64,000 bases of DNA from positions 5,424,808 to 5,488,807 of the forward strand of contig NC_061078.1 in NCBI RefSeq assembly GCF_021917145.1. Direction: 5' to 3'. Positions 43,921 through 55,773 of this stretch are shown here, piece after piece. The notes beneath the pieces are model-generated. The model saw only the letters and a program-made list of their open reading frames with translations. It did not search any database and had not been told where the DNA came from. Position 1 is the stretch's first letter. Every line of letters starts with the position of its first letter. The translations under genes were made by a program, and so were the position numbers. This DNA comes from Hypomesus transpacificus (lineage: Eukaryota; Chordata; Actinopteri; Osmeriformes; Osmeridae).

Positions 43921-43927
43921 AATGTTA
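43921..43927. repeat. Right target-site duplication of the L2 LINE (AATGTTA)
   Basis: Directly follows the ATTTGATTTG tail and matches 39905-39911. Confidence 0.65.
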
Positions 43928-44683
43928 TTTTTTATTCCTATTTTTATCTGGCCAGTCGTGCCTTGCTAAGTTGTGAAGAAAGCCTTTTGCAATTCAGTGG
44001 CCAATTACGAAACACGATCTGTGAAATCGGACACTGACACGTGATTATCACAGCAAGGTAAATTCCTGCAATCGTTGTGTGCAATTATGTCTGTGTCTCA
44101 TCTCTTCACGCCCCCTCCCGTTTTCCACTAGCCTACGTCACTTCTATCTGGCGCTGCCTCTTTTAGCGTAGTTGTCACGACAACGGCGCACTGTCTTCAC
44201 TCCAAACACTTCTTGCGCGTTGCACACCTTTGTTTGGGTTTGTCTTTGTGAGCCGCAAAACTGTGTGATAAATACTTGATGACTCTGCGCAGCTGCCTAT
44301 GAAGTTGACTTGACAAGCCTTAAGAGCGGAAACTTGTTTGGGTGATCGAGATGAGCGTGTCTCACTCGTCATGGTGAGTAAACTAAATTCGAACAGACTT
44401 TACTTGCATTTGTGACAGGCGGTGATGGTTCGAATTCCTTCACTCGCACTCGTAAACGTCGCAGTGTTAGTGTAAACAGTGTTAATATTTTGATCAGACA
44501 TATTAATCTGTGTAAACAATGTCAATCGTCAGTTTATATTATACTTCACCCAGCATTATCGGGTTGTTCAGCAGTTGAAGGTAGCCTACGCATTGTTCTG
44601 CAGCGAGCTTAATGTATTTTACACTTACTTTGGTAGATTGTTCTTCACGTCACAGACGTCATTGACCGGTTTTTAATCTCACG
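43928..44683 (+). promoter_or_regulatory. C16orf46 upstream region with a likely non-coding first exon
   Basis: Unique sequence between the LINE and the start codon. A gtgagt donor at 44374 and a cttcacgtcacag acceptor ending at about 44656 would remove an intron from the 5' UTR. This is a guess from splice motifs only. Confidence 0.35.
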
Positions 44684-46295
44684 ATGGACATGTCAGCGGA
44701 ATGGGCCCGGACACCTGCACAGGTGGACAACAAGAGTGTGACCCTGAACGAAACAGAATGGGAACAAACCAGTCAACTGCAAGATAATGAACATGTCAAC
44801 GTCTTACTTGACATTAGTGAAGACATCTGTTATAAAGAACAGGAGCCGTTGGAATCCCTGTCCCTCAACGGTTGGGAAGAAGCTGTGAGTATTTCACAGT
44901 TTATCCACTCTCAATGATCTTAGTACACACTGTAGATCTTCATTCCCGAGAATTTTTTGGGGGTTTCCTTTGAACAAAATCTGAAATAGAACATAAAAAA
45001 ACAGGCAGTCATGTGCATTGAGCTGTCATATCACCAATAATCTTGTATAACACTTCATTTAATATGCAAAAACTGGTCATTCATTTGAGAGCTAACCCAA
45101 ACCCTTACTTGTTATATAGTTAGATCTCTCTCTCTCTAATGCTGTTGTGTTTTTGTGTCGTGGAAGGTCCATGGATGGGGTCTGTCTTCTCCTCTCTCCT
45201 GCCTGTTCCAGCCCCCGCGGAGAGGGAGAGCAACCAGGACCACACACCCTGCAGACTACCACTGCCTCCTGTGTGCCGACCTGAAGCTTTGGGAACCCCC
45301 GGGGCCTGACGATCGACCCCATTCCCCCACGTCCAGCTCAGGGGCCCCTCGTGAAGACCCCCAGCTCAGCAAACCTTCTAGATCAGCCCTGTCACACTGT
45401 CACGCCTACGTCCCCTACAACCGGCACTCTGAGCTCCGCTGGAGTCAATCTGCTGTTCCCTGCGGTCCCTTTCTCTCCGGTCGCCGTCCTGCTCCCCCCT
45501 CGGCTGTTTGTGGTCACTCCCCCCTCTCCTCCAGCCCCTCTCCTCCGGTCATCCACCCTTCCTCCGACATGGAGGCCCTCGTGTCTCCCAGGATGCAGAG
45601 CCTGAACAAGGCTTCCCAGCAGCCTTCTGTCAGAGACAAGCTGTCGTCGGAGGAGGACAGGGGTGGTGAACCCTGTGAGCGTCTGTCCCCGCGTCCGCCC
45701 GCGGCCGCCCCCCCCTCCAGGCCCCCCCCCCCAGGAGGTGTCTGACGGCCCCCAGCCGGAGGACAGGGGAGGAAACATGAAGCTGATCATCAACAGCTTC
45801 TCTGTCCTGCCCCCTGTCCGGTCCTCCTCCCAGACCAGGCACCCCGGGGGCCCCTGCCTCCCCAGGAGGGCCGAGCCCCCTCCGGGTCACAGTGAGGGGG
45901 CACTGTGGGAGGAAGAGTCCTCACCCGCTGTCGCGGGGGAGAGCGAAGGTGTGGAGAGAGAAGAGGAGACGAGAGTGGGCCGGGTTCCCGGGGAGAATGG
46001 CCACCCTGCAGTCACCTCGGCGTACCTGGCATCCAGACAGAGCCACAGTCTGCTCTCTGCTTTCAGCATCCAGGTCTACCGGAGGGCAGAGGCCCCTCTC
46101 CTGGGGCTGGCCGACCCCCCGGCCCCCGCTCCCTGCACCTTGGGCGGCCACCTCAGACAGGACCCCCGCACCGCCAGCGGACAGAGACTCGTGTTTGGGA
46201 CGAAGCCCAAGAACGTGAGGCGTGTTCAGCCTCAGCTGCCCACCCTGATGGGGACACGGGTTCGAATCCCGGCTTCCTCTCACAGACTGCTGTAA
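44684..46295 (+). CDS. c16orf46: C16orf46 orthologue, uncharacterised vertebrate protein
   Basis: Coding exons 44684-44884 and 45167-46295. Exon 1 starts MDMSAEWARTP and contains NVLLDISEDICYKEQE and NGWEEA; exon 2 continues VHGWGLSSPLSCLFQP and YHCLLCADLKLW. Human C16orf46, as remembered, has CLLDVSDITLEQD, GWEEAVQGWGRTSPAACIWP and DCLVCVNLSHW in the same order, and ends SRVVIPVSTHRIL, against TRVRIPASSHRLL here. The match at both ends makes the call firm. Function is unknown. The middle is Pro/Ser-rich and poorly conserved. The first frame stops at 45745; the conserved C-terminus lies in the next frame, so one frame change is needed near the C-runs at 45708-45715 and 45722-45732, most likely a homopolymer error. 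It converges with atmin, as expected from the human 16q23.2 neighbourhood. Confidence 0.86.
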
Positions 46296-47394
46296 AACAC
46301 GTCTGCTTGGCGTCTGTGGGTTTGATTAAAGTAAACGTTCAGAGCAAAACTTTCACGTTTTACATGGCCCAGATAAATGCATTAAAAGCTTTACTAAATT
46401 AAGTTGAACTCGTACAGGTATGATATACAGTCATAATGTCATAATGTTTGTTTTTTTCATTGCAAGATGCACCTACACCTGAACATGAGCGTGTGAGTTT
46501 ACAGTTGGATTTTGGTTATTGTACTAGTGCCTCTGACACATATTGAATTACAGATCCAGAATCAGTTTACTTTTGTCTAGCGGTGAGTCCAAATACCCAT
46601 ACTAAAATACTACTTACTACGGTAGATACTATATACATCCATATAGTATGGTATAAGTATTAGTATGGTAGTTTGGAAAGACAAAGTCCAACCAGAAACC
46701 AGAAACTTCTACCCAACATTTCTGACCTAGTTGGGTGTGCTTTTAAACGTGCTCAAACGCTTCCCTCGCTGCTGGTCAGAAGTGCCTCTCTAGTTCCCCA
46801 GCAACTGAGCTACCTCATCTAAGAATCCAGCCTGTGGCTCTCAACTCAAGAGAGAGATCACAGATCCCAGCATGTGCAACTCCCACCGTCAGCCATTAGT
46901 CAGTACCCCTCACCCCCCCCCCTCACGAGTTCAACTCTACAGCCCCAAACATGACTTGAACCATTGCCAAATAATCTGTTACATAACCCTTCCTACCCCT
47001 ACAGAATTGATTAAGCGCGGTTGTTGCTGGGATTGAATGACATGTCTGTGATTGTGCGGATCGGACGGTGAATGAGGCAGGTGGAGTTGTGGAAACAGGA
47101 TCCTACAGCTGTCGGGTTAATGACACTGACTTATTGTAGTATTTAGACAATTAACTGACATCGAGGGGAGGCTATGGTGGGAGTTTACCTGAAATGGCAT
47201 GTTGAGTTGTTTATGTGTGCACCGGATGATCAATAAAATAATAATAATATATGAATTCCATTGATGCTAAACTGCAAAGTTGAGCCTGGCTCTAGAAGCT
47301 ATGAAGATAACTTGTAAAGCCTTCTATTTACAGACCAGCTAACCCTAACCCATAATCTTTTTTCCCACTTATGGTGCAAAAAGCTAATTTCAAT
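46296..47394. other. C16orf46 3' UTR and intergenic DNA towards atmin
   Basis: ATTAAA-type signals occur at about 46326 and 46381. The rest is unique, AT-rich, with a C-run near 46914-46922; no exon seen. Confidence 0.4.
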
Positions 47395-49329
47395 CATTTA
47401 TTGAGAGCGTCTGCAGCATAGCTTTGACAAAACAATGATCTTCTATACAGTTGAGCAACAGAAACACAACAATCAAAACAAAGGCAGCAGACAGACACAA
47501 CTGAAGACGCCATCTTGGCACAGGCTGCATCGCGCTCCCTACCAGGAAATAAAGACAATCAAGCACTTTAACGAGTTAACACCGTAGGCTAGTTTACACA
47601 TTTCTAAAGAAGGCTATCTTTTTTTCTCCTTTTATCAGCGCAACTTAGACCCAATTGACAATAAATTAGAAGTAGTGTTTTCCATATAATAATACATATA
47701 TATACAGTCATGTAATGTGGAGGCAGAGAATTAAAGGCTATACATTGTAAGAAGGAAACAGTCCCATATAATGGTTTTGGAAACAGTGCAAAACACAGCC
47801 AAGGAAACAATGGGCACAGGGTCATGTACATTCTGCAGTTTCTATGTAAAAAGTTCCAACAGTACCGTCCTGCACTATAAAATAATCTACGGACTGTGTA
47901 AATACTGCATAGCACTCAAGAACCTTGACATGACGCTATCAAGTTATAAATACGGATCATCAAAGGCATTCTAACAGATCATGCAACAGAAAACCTGTAG
48001 AAACAAAAATAATCAAAGATTCAAACATGCCAATTAAACATGACCAAAAGGATACTGATTATTCCGTTGTTTAGGCTACATCCAAAACAATGTACTATTT
48101 TTTTTTATTGTGATCGTCTTTCTTCCTCTTAAAGCAGTTTAAGGGTACTGACCAGGGTACTGACCAACAACATACATAACCCAAAATGATAGCTGTAAGG
48201 CACCTACATAAACAAAAAAAGAATTACTTTATAACGTGGGATCTCTTTCTAGAGTTCACATTCAATTACCATGTCGCAGTGATGTCGAAAAAGTTGTGAA
48301 TCAGGGTGGTCCAACTGAGGTACCTAAGAGTACTTAGAAACGACAAAACAGGTGGTTTTCCAGTAGCAAGTTCATCACAATATTTGCACACTTCCCCCCA
48401 CTCCTCCATCCCATTGGGATGAAATGGTAGGGGTTTATTCCGTCAACTGAATAACAATATTCAAAGTTCAGTCGGACCCAAAGAGGCCTGGACGATATTA
48501 CTGGACACACACGGTCACAACAGAGTCACAGTGACGATAGCATAGCTAGACCTAGATCTAAGCCGTGTACTGGTTTTTAGATAGCATCGTATTACCTACA
48601 CAGTGAACCGCTAACGTAGCCTATACACTTACGGCCAGCTAATGAATAAATCATCGACGATGACAGCGTTGTCTGCTAGTGCTACCTAACTGATTGCCCC
48701 GGGGATGTTCAGGACAGTGACCTTACGGGGATGAAAGAGATATTACAAGACTAGAAATACCAGTCCCATCTCAACAAGATTCTTGGTGGCTATAGCCACT
48801 GAGTAGGATGATCAGGGTTCACCTTACCTTCCCATTACAGCAAACGAGACAGCTAGCGCTACTGCTCGAGCTTTGAAACGTTGAAATACACTGACATTTC
48901 AAGAGAAAATACGCATGTAGTAGTATGTCATCATATGTGCAAATAAACGTGTACTGGCCAGGTGTGTGTATGTGTGTGTGTGTGTGTGTGGGGGGGGGGG
49001 GATAATCATGCCTGTCAACTAATAAAGTGCTATTAATATTGTGTGTGTGTGTGAGGGGTGTGTTTTCCCTGGGCATGTTCCGACCCCCACAGTGGAATGT
49101 TCCTAGACTCTTAGACTGAGAAGTCTCCCTCCTTAAGAATGTGTGTCTGTCTGACAGTCCTCTATAGGCAGTGGACTGTCCAGGGGATGGAGATAAGCTG
49201 TCTGGCCACTCTGGGGAGGGGTGAAGAGAGGAGACACCAGACACCAGCAGCCTGTCATGTTTGAGGGGGGTGAGGGGGGGCGTGAGGTAGCCCCTGTGTG
49301 GGTGTGGTGGGGAGGAGGGGGGAGGGGGT
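47395..49329 (-). other. atmin: Likely 3' UTR of atmin (~1.9 kb)
   Basis: AT-rich sequence without exons or strong repeats follows the atmin stop codon. On the minus strand, AATAAA (plus strand TTTATT at about 47396) is a plausible end signal. A GT/G-run (48965-48999) lies inside. Confidence 0.5.
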
Positions 49330-52300
49330 TCAGCTGTTGGGTTTGTCTGGGTTCTGGAAAAGCCCAAACAGCTCCTGGCAGGTCTGGGTCTCCACAGAGC
49401 TGAAGTGAGACTCGACGTTCCAGGCCAGGTCAGCTGACAGGAAGTCGTCCATGACGGTCTGGGTCTCGTTGCTGGTTAGGAACAGGTGTCCGAGGCTCTC
49501 CGACGGCCCGCTCGCCGTCTGGGTCTCCGTGGTGCTCAGCATCCTGGTGGGGTCTCCTCCGGACAGGGCTGGGTGTGGGGGGCGAGGTGGCGAGGGCGGC
49601 AGGTCGGTCTGGGTCTCGTTGTCGGATGACTCGGTGCTCATGGAGAAGCTGGACTGGCGCAAGATGTTCCCCAGGGGCACGTGTCCGGAGCCGGCGCTCA
49701 GCAGGAAGTTGAGGTCGGTCTGCGTCTGCGTGTCGAACATCTCCAGCTCCAGGTCGCTGCGGGCCTCGCCCTCGCCTGCCGCCGCTAGCCCCTCCAGCAG
49801 CAGGAAGTCGGTCTGCGTGTGGGTGTCCAGGGACTCCAGGGGCGCGGACAGCTCGCTCTCCTCCGTCTGAGTCTGGATGTGCACGGCGTTCAGGAACTCC
49901 TCAAAGTCAAAGTCGATGGCGGCGTGGGGGGCGGAGGATCCAGAGGAGCCGTCCGTCAGACCTTGGTGGGCGGCCATGCTGTCGGACAGGATGTTGGCCA
50001 GGTCGTTGATCAGCGCCATGGTCTGGGTCTGGTTGTCGGCAACGCCGCTCGCCTGGAGATCGTCCGTCTGCACGCCAAAACACATCCCCCCCGCCGACTT
50101 CTCCTCCTCCTGCTCGCCGTAGAGGTTGTGGTGGTGGGTTGGGAACGCGTCGTCGGACAGCGCCGTCTGGGTGGAGACGCTGAGGGAGTCGCCTTCGAAC
50201 AGGTGGGAGCAAGCGATGGCCTGGTCTAACTGCACCCTCTCCTCAGCCCGCTCCCTGGTCTGGGTCTGCCTGGTGGTGGAGGGGGACGAGGACGAGGCCA
50301 GCTGCCCCAGGACGTGGTTCTCCGTCTGGGCCGCGATGGTGGAGGTGGCTTTGGTCCTGGAGGAGAAGGTCTGGGTCTCCACGCTGACCGGCAGAAGAAC
50401 CTGAGCGCTGACGCTGATGTCTGTCTGGGAGCAGGAGGACACTGAGGACTCCCCTCCAGCCCCCAGCCCCCCGACCCCCAGCCCCACAGCCTCCCTGGCC
50501 AGGAAGGACATGTCCGTCTGGATATTGGTGGAGGTGCTTCTCCCTCGCTGCCCCCCTAGACAGCTGGCTGGATCGTCCGCCAGACCCACTGGCTCCAGAC
50601 TGACCTGCACCCCCGTGCTGATAGGACCCAGGCTGGAGCGGGAGGCCTGCATGCTACCCCGGAAGCCCAGCGTCCTGGGGTCCAGGTGGGGCACCACGGC
50701 TGCCATGGACTGGGGCAGCAGATGGAGCGTGCTGAGGGAGCCGTGGCTGTCCACAGCCAGGACGACGGAGCGCAGCGCCCCGCTGTCGGAGGGCAGGAGG
50801 ACGGGGAGGTGAGCCAGCTGGATGACTGGCACGTTCACCACTGCCACCTTGGGCTTGGGCAGGAGAACCTTCTGGAAGGTTCTGGGGGTGTTGGAGTTGT
50901 GTTTCATGGGATCCAGGACGTCGGAGGCGAAGGAGAGATGGCAGTCGGAGCTCATCTGCTGGCACGGCCAATCGCTGGCTTTCACCTTTGCGGCTCCACC
51001 AATCAGCTTCTCCATCTTACGCTTTTTCACAGGCGGGTACCTGGCACAGGGAGGGTGGGGTGTTAGGATCTATATTCAACACCAGGACCAGAGATGGGAA
51101 AAGTACACACTTCACTCCTTCAAGTAGAAGTACAGATACTCATGTTTAAAAATACACTTTTTCCCACAAGTTTAAGTAATGAGTAAAAAGTATTGATTAC
51201 TACTACCTCTTGGACCTCACAAAATACAAAATAGAAAAATACACTATAGAGACCAGCACATTTGCCGGAAATCCTTTATGAAAACGTTCGTAAGTTTGAA
51301 AAAACTGACACCATGTCGTGTTGTGTGTGGAAAAAAAGATACAACGTTTGTTAGTATTTTGTAAAATATTTATCAACGTTTCAAAACTTTTTTTTTTAAA
51401 TTATTTTTATTTTCTACAACATATTTTTCAAACTTTCATAGAAAAGGTTTTTGACTTCATTTTTTGGGGGTAGAATACAGACCCTAATCAACGAAATAAT
51501 GTACATAAATATATATATTTTTACTTCTTCTATATCATTTTGTATAAAAACCTGAGCTAATCCAATGTACCTGTGCTCTGTGGGAACCTCGTGGCCAGTC
51601 CTGTAGATGTGAGACAACAGCGCCGCCCTGCTGGCGTACGGGCAGCCGCAGGTGCAGCAGTAGGTCTTGCCGCAGTCTTCCGTGTGGCGCCTAAGGTCCC
51701 ACTCTGTGCTGTAGCCGTTGCTGCACTTGGAACACTTGTGCTTCTTCTCAGCGTGCATCTTCATAAAGTGCTGAGAGACGGAACAGAACAGACGACTTGG
51801 CAACGTGGTGATGGAAACGGGACGTTGAGAGAGGGCGAGGGAAGCAGTGGAAGCGTGAGGGGAAACTGAAATAGACACGGAGCCAGATGCAAGTCGGATA
51901 TTGTTTATTCTGGAGAAGAGACCGTGGAGAGGTCTAAAAGGAGAAAGGTCTGGCACTGCCTGATGGAGAGACCCCAGGGGGTGAAATGAGTGCCAGTTCT
52001 CATTTTACCCCTCCTTAGCCAGTCCTCTGAAGTGTGACTCGGGTCTTTCCAACACCAAGGCTGTACATTGTGAAATGTACTATACAAGAAATTTGAACTG
52101 TGAAATTGTGTTTTAGCCAAACCTCACAAGCCCTAAGATTTGAGGCGGTCTTAGAAGGCCAATCCAAAGTCCTCTGACGTTGCTTGTAAAAAAGGCTATA
52201 CAAATACATTTGGTTTTTGATTTGGTTTTGTGTGTAGAGTACCTGTTTGACCAGGGAGAACTGGGAGAAGGGGCGATTGCGTCCGCGAGGACAGCCTTCG

Positions 52301-55237
52301 ATGGGGCAGCAGTACAGCTTCTGACTCCCCTTCATATCCTTCCTCACTGTCGGGTTGATGAGACCATCCTGGAGAGGAGAGGACGAGAAGAGGGGAGAGG
52401 TGAGGAAATTAGAGAGGAGGGGAGAGGAGAGAAGGAGAAGAGGTGAGATTAGAGAGGAGAGGACGAGAAGAGGGGAGAGGTGAGGAAATTAGAGAAGAGG
52501 GGAGAAAAGGAGAAGAGGTGAGGAGATTAGAGAGGACGAGAAGAGGGGAGAGGTGAGGAGATTAGAGAAGAGGGAAGAGAAGATAAGAAGAAGGGAGAGA
52601 AAAACATAAAATAATTCAGTTCATTGTATAGAGTTGCCTTCGCCAAATCCATGAGGCAACACTTTTCACTTAAACATTCATGGCTGTTCAGCAGGGTTTC
52701 ACACTGAAATACTGATCAACCAGCAGATAGAGACAAAACCAAAGACTAACAACCTGAGCCAATTATCTCCAGTAAACGCGCACACACACACAAACACACA
52801 CACACCCACACACAGACAGACTACAAAAGAAAAGGTGTTATATTGGGAACATGTTACGTAACCACCATGTTTGTGTGGGACAGCTCGCTCTAAAAGGCAA
52901 AGACATATGCAATGTAATTAGCCAAACAACACACTGTGCTCGCTTTCCCAGTGTTCAACATACCCCTTCTGCAGTTCCACTGCGATGGACACCGTATTCA
53001 ATCAACGACAAGCTGCCTGCTTATTCGTATTATGTAAGAGTACAGGGCCGACTCAGAGCTAGGGAGGCCTCAGAGAGCCTGGAGGGACTTGAACATCAGG
53101 CGTGCCTAGCGCACAAACATGCCCAGCATCCAGGACAAGGTCACCCCACCCCGGTGCATCGTGGGAGGAGGGGGCTGACAAAAACGCTCGCTAAGGGGTG
53201 TCATCGCCGTACGCACGCCCGGCAACACGGCAGAACACACAAACACGCTGCTCAACCAGGCGATTACCCTCGGCTGCGCATCGCCACATCAGCCGCTGGG
53301 TTCAATCCAGGCTGGTGTGTGATTAAGGGAGAAGCTGTTGACAGGAGCAGGGTTGAGATCCAGCCTGTGTCTGATCCAGGCCCAGGAGCCACAAGGCCTG
53401 GCTCGTCCTCTCTGAGCTGCTCCACGCCACGCCACGATCCTTTCTACCCCCGCTGACACACCCAGGGGGCACCCAGGAGCCATGGGTGGAGCACGACCTC
53501 TCACACCCAGGTCACACTGGTGCAGGCAGACAGACAAGTTTGGTTTCTGCCTGATTAAAAACAGACAGCGTATATGAGACCTGCTGGGCAGGGCAGGGCA
53601 GGCAGGGCAACACACAGAACAGATTATGACTCGCAATCTGCTCCTGGACTGAGCGTCAGGCTCCTTATCAGCGAGTGTGGCTGCTCTGAACTGCTTAAGG
53701 GGCTGAAGCTGTGATCTCACCTGCAGAGGCACACACAGTGCGAGGACGCATGATATATATCAGTGTCCGCCTGGATGGCAGTTTAGCTGACTGGAGAAAC
53801 AGTTTCAGAGCTGCATAAATAACCGTCAGTGTGATATTCTAAATCATATCTCATTCTGGCTGCGTGAATAATTCAGAGACATGGCCAGCCAGTATGAACC
53901 AGAGGAAGAGCAGTTTGTTGTTTCTATTGGGGCTGGTTAGGTTAGCATGACCTCACCCTCACCATCAGCCCATTCACATTGAACACAGACAGGGATTTCA
54001 AAAAGATCTCACAACTACTTGATGCTATTTGACCCAATGTTTGATACTGTTCTTCACAGGCCAGTGTCTCATGCACAAAACTATCAGATCTCCTTTCAGT
54101 TAATGGTGTGTCTGTTTACGTGCCTGTTTAATTATATTGTTCATCGTAAAATGAATAGGCCTATGTTAACAGAAATGCATCTATTTAAAGGTGTTCATTA
54201 GCTGCATGACATACATCTGGTTCCTAGTCCTGATTGAAATGCAAATATTAACCTTTATAACAATGAGTGTACTCAGAGTTGGGACAAATGACTGTCCCAA
54301 GACAGAGCCCCATTCATTTTGGGGACTGGGGTGTAAAACAGGAATCTACTCCCATTATGTTTCTGAAACCAGAGGGACACTGGGAAATGAATTCTGGTGA
54401 AGTGTCTGACCACTGTCATGATTTACCTGGTGACGACATCCAGATACCAAGCTGTCTATCGTGACCTCTCACGGAATTAATAACCGGCTAACTCACTCAT
54501 CATTCAAGCAAATGGCCCCATGAGAACAGGCAACTGAAATTAATTATGTCCGTATCTGAATGCAAACTGTCAATGTGTAATGTATTGTATTTGCCTGATC
54601 TTATCACTACACGGGCTGTGTGCATTTCACGCTTATTTGATTAAAACACTAGTACTGTACAAGCCAAGTAGCTAGCAGGGCTAGCTAACTCAGAGGAAGG
54701 AGCGAGAATCGTTGGACTACTGTTGGTGTCATGATAGCCGTAGACATTATAGGCTAATGAGATACAGGTTACCAACGATACTTTTGAAAGATACGTTGAA
54801 GCTATCTAACTAGATTGATACAAAGTGTCTGGCTGAATGGTGTGTGGGACACTGCTAGCTGATGACTTGCGATTTTCTCATTCATTAGAACAGATACAAT
54901 ACGCAGGCTAAAAACCATTCAATTCACCGGCAAGTTAAGATCAACTATAACCCGCAAACTAGGCTCTTATCAAGACTTGTCTGTCAAACGTTGCAGCTAC
55001 ACTAACCTTTACTCCGTGAGACTTCACTAGATGCATGTTCAGCGCTGGCGTGTTTGGGAGAATCTTCCCACATCCCTCCACAGTACAGAGGATATTAGTC
55101 CGCACTTCTTTGGTTAGCTCCACGACAGACGGTTGGATAATTTCTCTTTGCTGTGAAAGAGCTTCTTCGCTGCATTTTGGTCTCAGGGAGGAAACGTTAC
55201 CGTTGTTGTTAGCTTCCCCCGTTGCAGAGGCAGCCAT
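49330..55237 (-). CDS. atmin: atmin (ASCIZ/ZNF822), ATM interactor and DYNLL1 transcription factor
   Basis: Coding exons 55237-55007, 52368-52243, 51770-51571 and 51040-49330: 2268 nt, 755 aa plus stop, with all junctions in frame (human about 823 aa). The N-terminus MAASATGEANNN leads to four zinc-finger segments: NILCTVEGCGKILPNTPALN, LYCCPIEGCPRG…FSQFSLVKQ, HKCSKCSNGYSTEWDLRRH and YCCTCGCPYASRAALLSH. Then come PPVKKRKME, LLPKPKVAVVNVPV and about fifteen QT/TQT motifs (for example DTQTQTDLNFLL, SNETQTVMDDF, SSVETQTC), which dock dynein light chain LC8. ATMIN activates DYNLL1 transcription in the nucleus, is restrained by binding of the LC8 product, and has been linked to ATM signalling. The start follows human MAAS. 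Introns hold an L2 tail, a Tol2-like remnant and purine repeats. It lies in tandem with cenpn. Confidence 0.96.
51089..51240 (+). mobile_element. hAT remnant (Tol2-like end) in atmin intron 3
   Basis: Starts CAGAGATGGGAAAAGTACAC and continues tcaagtagaagtacagatac and tcatgtttaaaaa, sharing this order with 28070. It lies about 50 bp from the exon 4 acceptor (51041-51043). Only one end is recognisable. Confidence 0.6.
52160..52222 (+). mobile_element. L2 3' tail in atmin intron 2
   Basis: Reads gcttgtaaaaaaggctatac then aaatacatttgg, matching the tail of the intact LINE (gcgtgtaaaaagggctatac). A 5'-truncated dead copy. Confidence 0.65.
52373..52600. repeat. GAGAGGAGGGGAGAGG purine repeat in atmin intron 1
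   Basis: About 225 bp of degenerate purine repeat with a roughly 70-bp higher-order period (gaggaaattagagaggagg phrasing), right next to the exon 2 acceptor. Confidence 0.85.
52601..55006. other. Remainder of atmin intron 1, nothing else recognised
   Basis: Short CA runs near 52780-52812; otherwise unique sequence. Open frames at 52851-53456 and 53289-53732 show no family similarity. Confidence 0.4.
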
Positions 55238-55330
55238 GTTTCTGTTGACGACCGACTCGCCGCGGTTCCTGAGACGGCAGTGTGTACGGTACAGTAGGAT
55301 CCGCTTAGGTGGGCGGGGCATGGGCGGTGG
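55238..55330 (-). promoter_or_regulatory. atmin: atmin proximal promoter, GC box
   Basis: GGGCGGGG (plus strand 55311-55318) is a perfect Sp1-type GC box about 75 bp upstream of the start codon. There is no TATA box. The cenpn transcript end lies about 200 bp further on. Confidence 0.45.
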
Positions 55331-55524
55331 ACCTTGCCTTTAATCGAGTCTCCTTGCTTCTAAATCTGCGCTGAATTAATCAATTTGAGATTTATCTTGG
55401 TTCACACTGAAACATCTCGACAGACTCATTATAGTGCAAGTCACTCAAATATAGGGTTACTCGTGGAGCAATCAATGATAATTAAACTCATAAGATTAAC
55501 TTGTATTCAGATAAGTTATTGTGG

Positions 55525-55773
55525 TAAGTTTATTTACATACAGGAGTAAAAACAGACGTGTAAAATATTTTCCTATTACATTAAAGGAAAATCAATGTAT
55601 ACTGTATATGTATGATGGTAATGACCTAAGGCTAAACATATCTAACAGAAGCCGTGTGAAATGACACATGCTTTAATAAAACATACTTTAAAAAAGTATA
55701 TACACATTCCTGAAATACATAAGCAATAGAATAAATGGTGGAAAATGCATTTTCACATTCAGTTCTGTTGATG
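55525..55773 (-). other. cenpn: cenpn 3' UTR
   Basis: Short tail between the stop codon and a minus-strand AATAAA (plus strand TTTATT at about 55531). Confidence 0.5.

Noticed and set aside
46259-46269. Perfect pol III B box GGTTCGAATCC
   Set aside because: It lies in the conserved C-terminal coding part of C16orf46 (TRVRIPASSHRLL), with no A box or SINE around it; a coincidence.
52851-53732. Two overlapping frames of 201 and 147 codons in atmin intron 1
   Set aside because: No recognisable family, no splice context and opposite strands over unique intronic DNA; chance is more likely.
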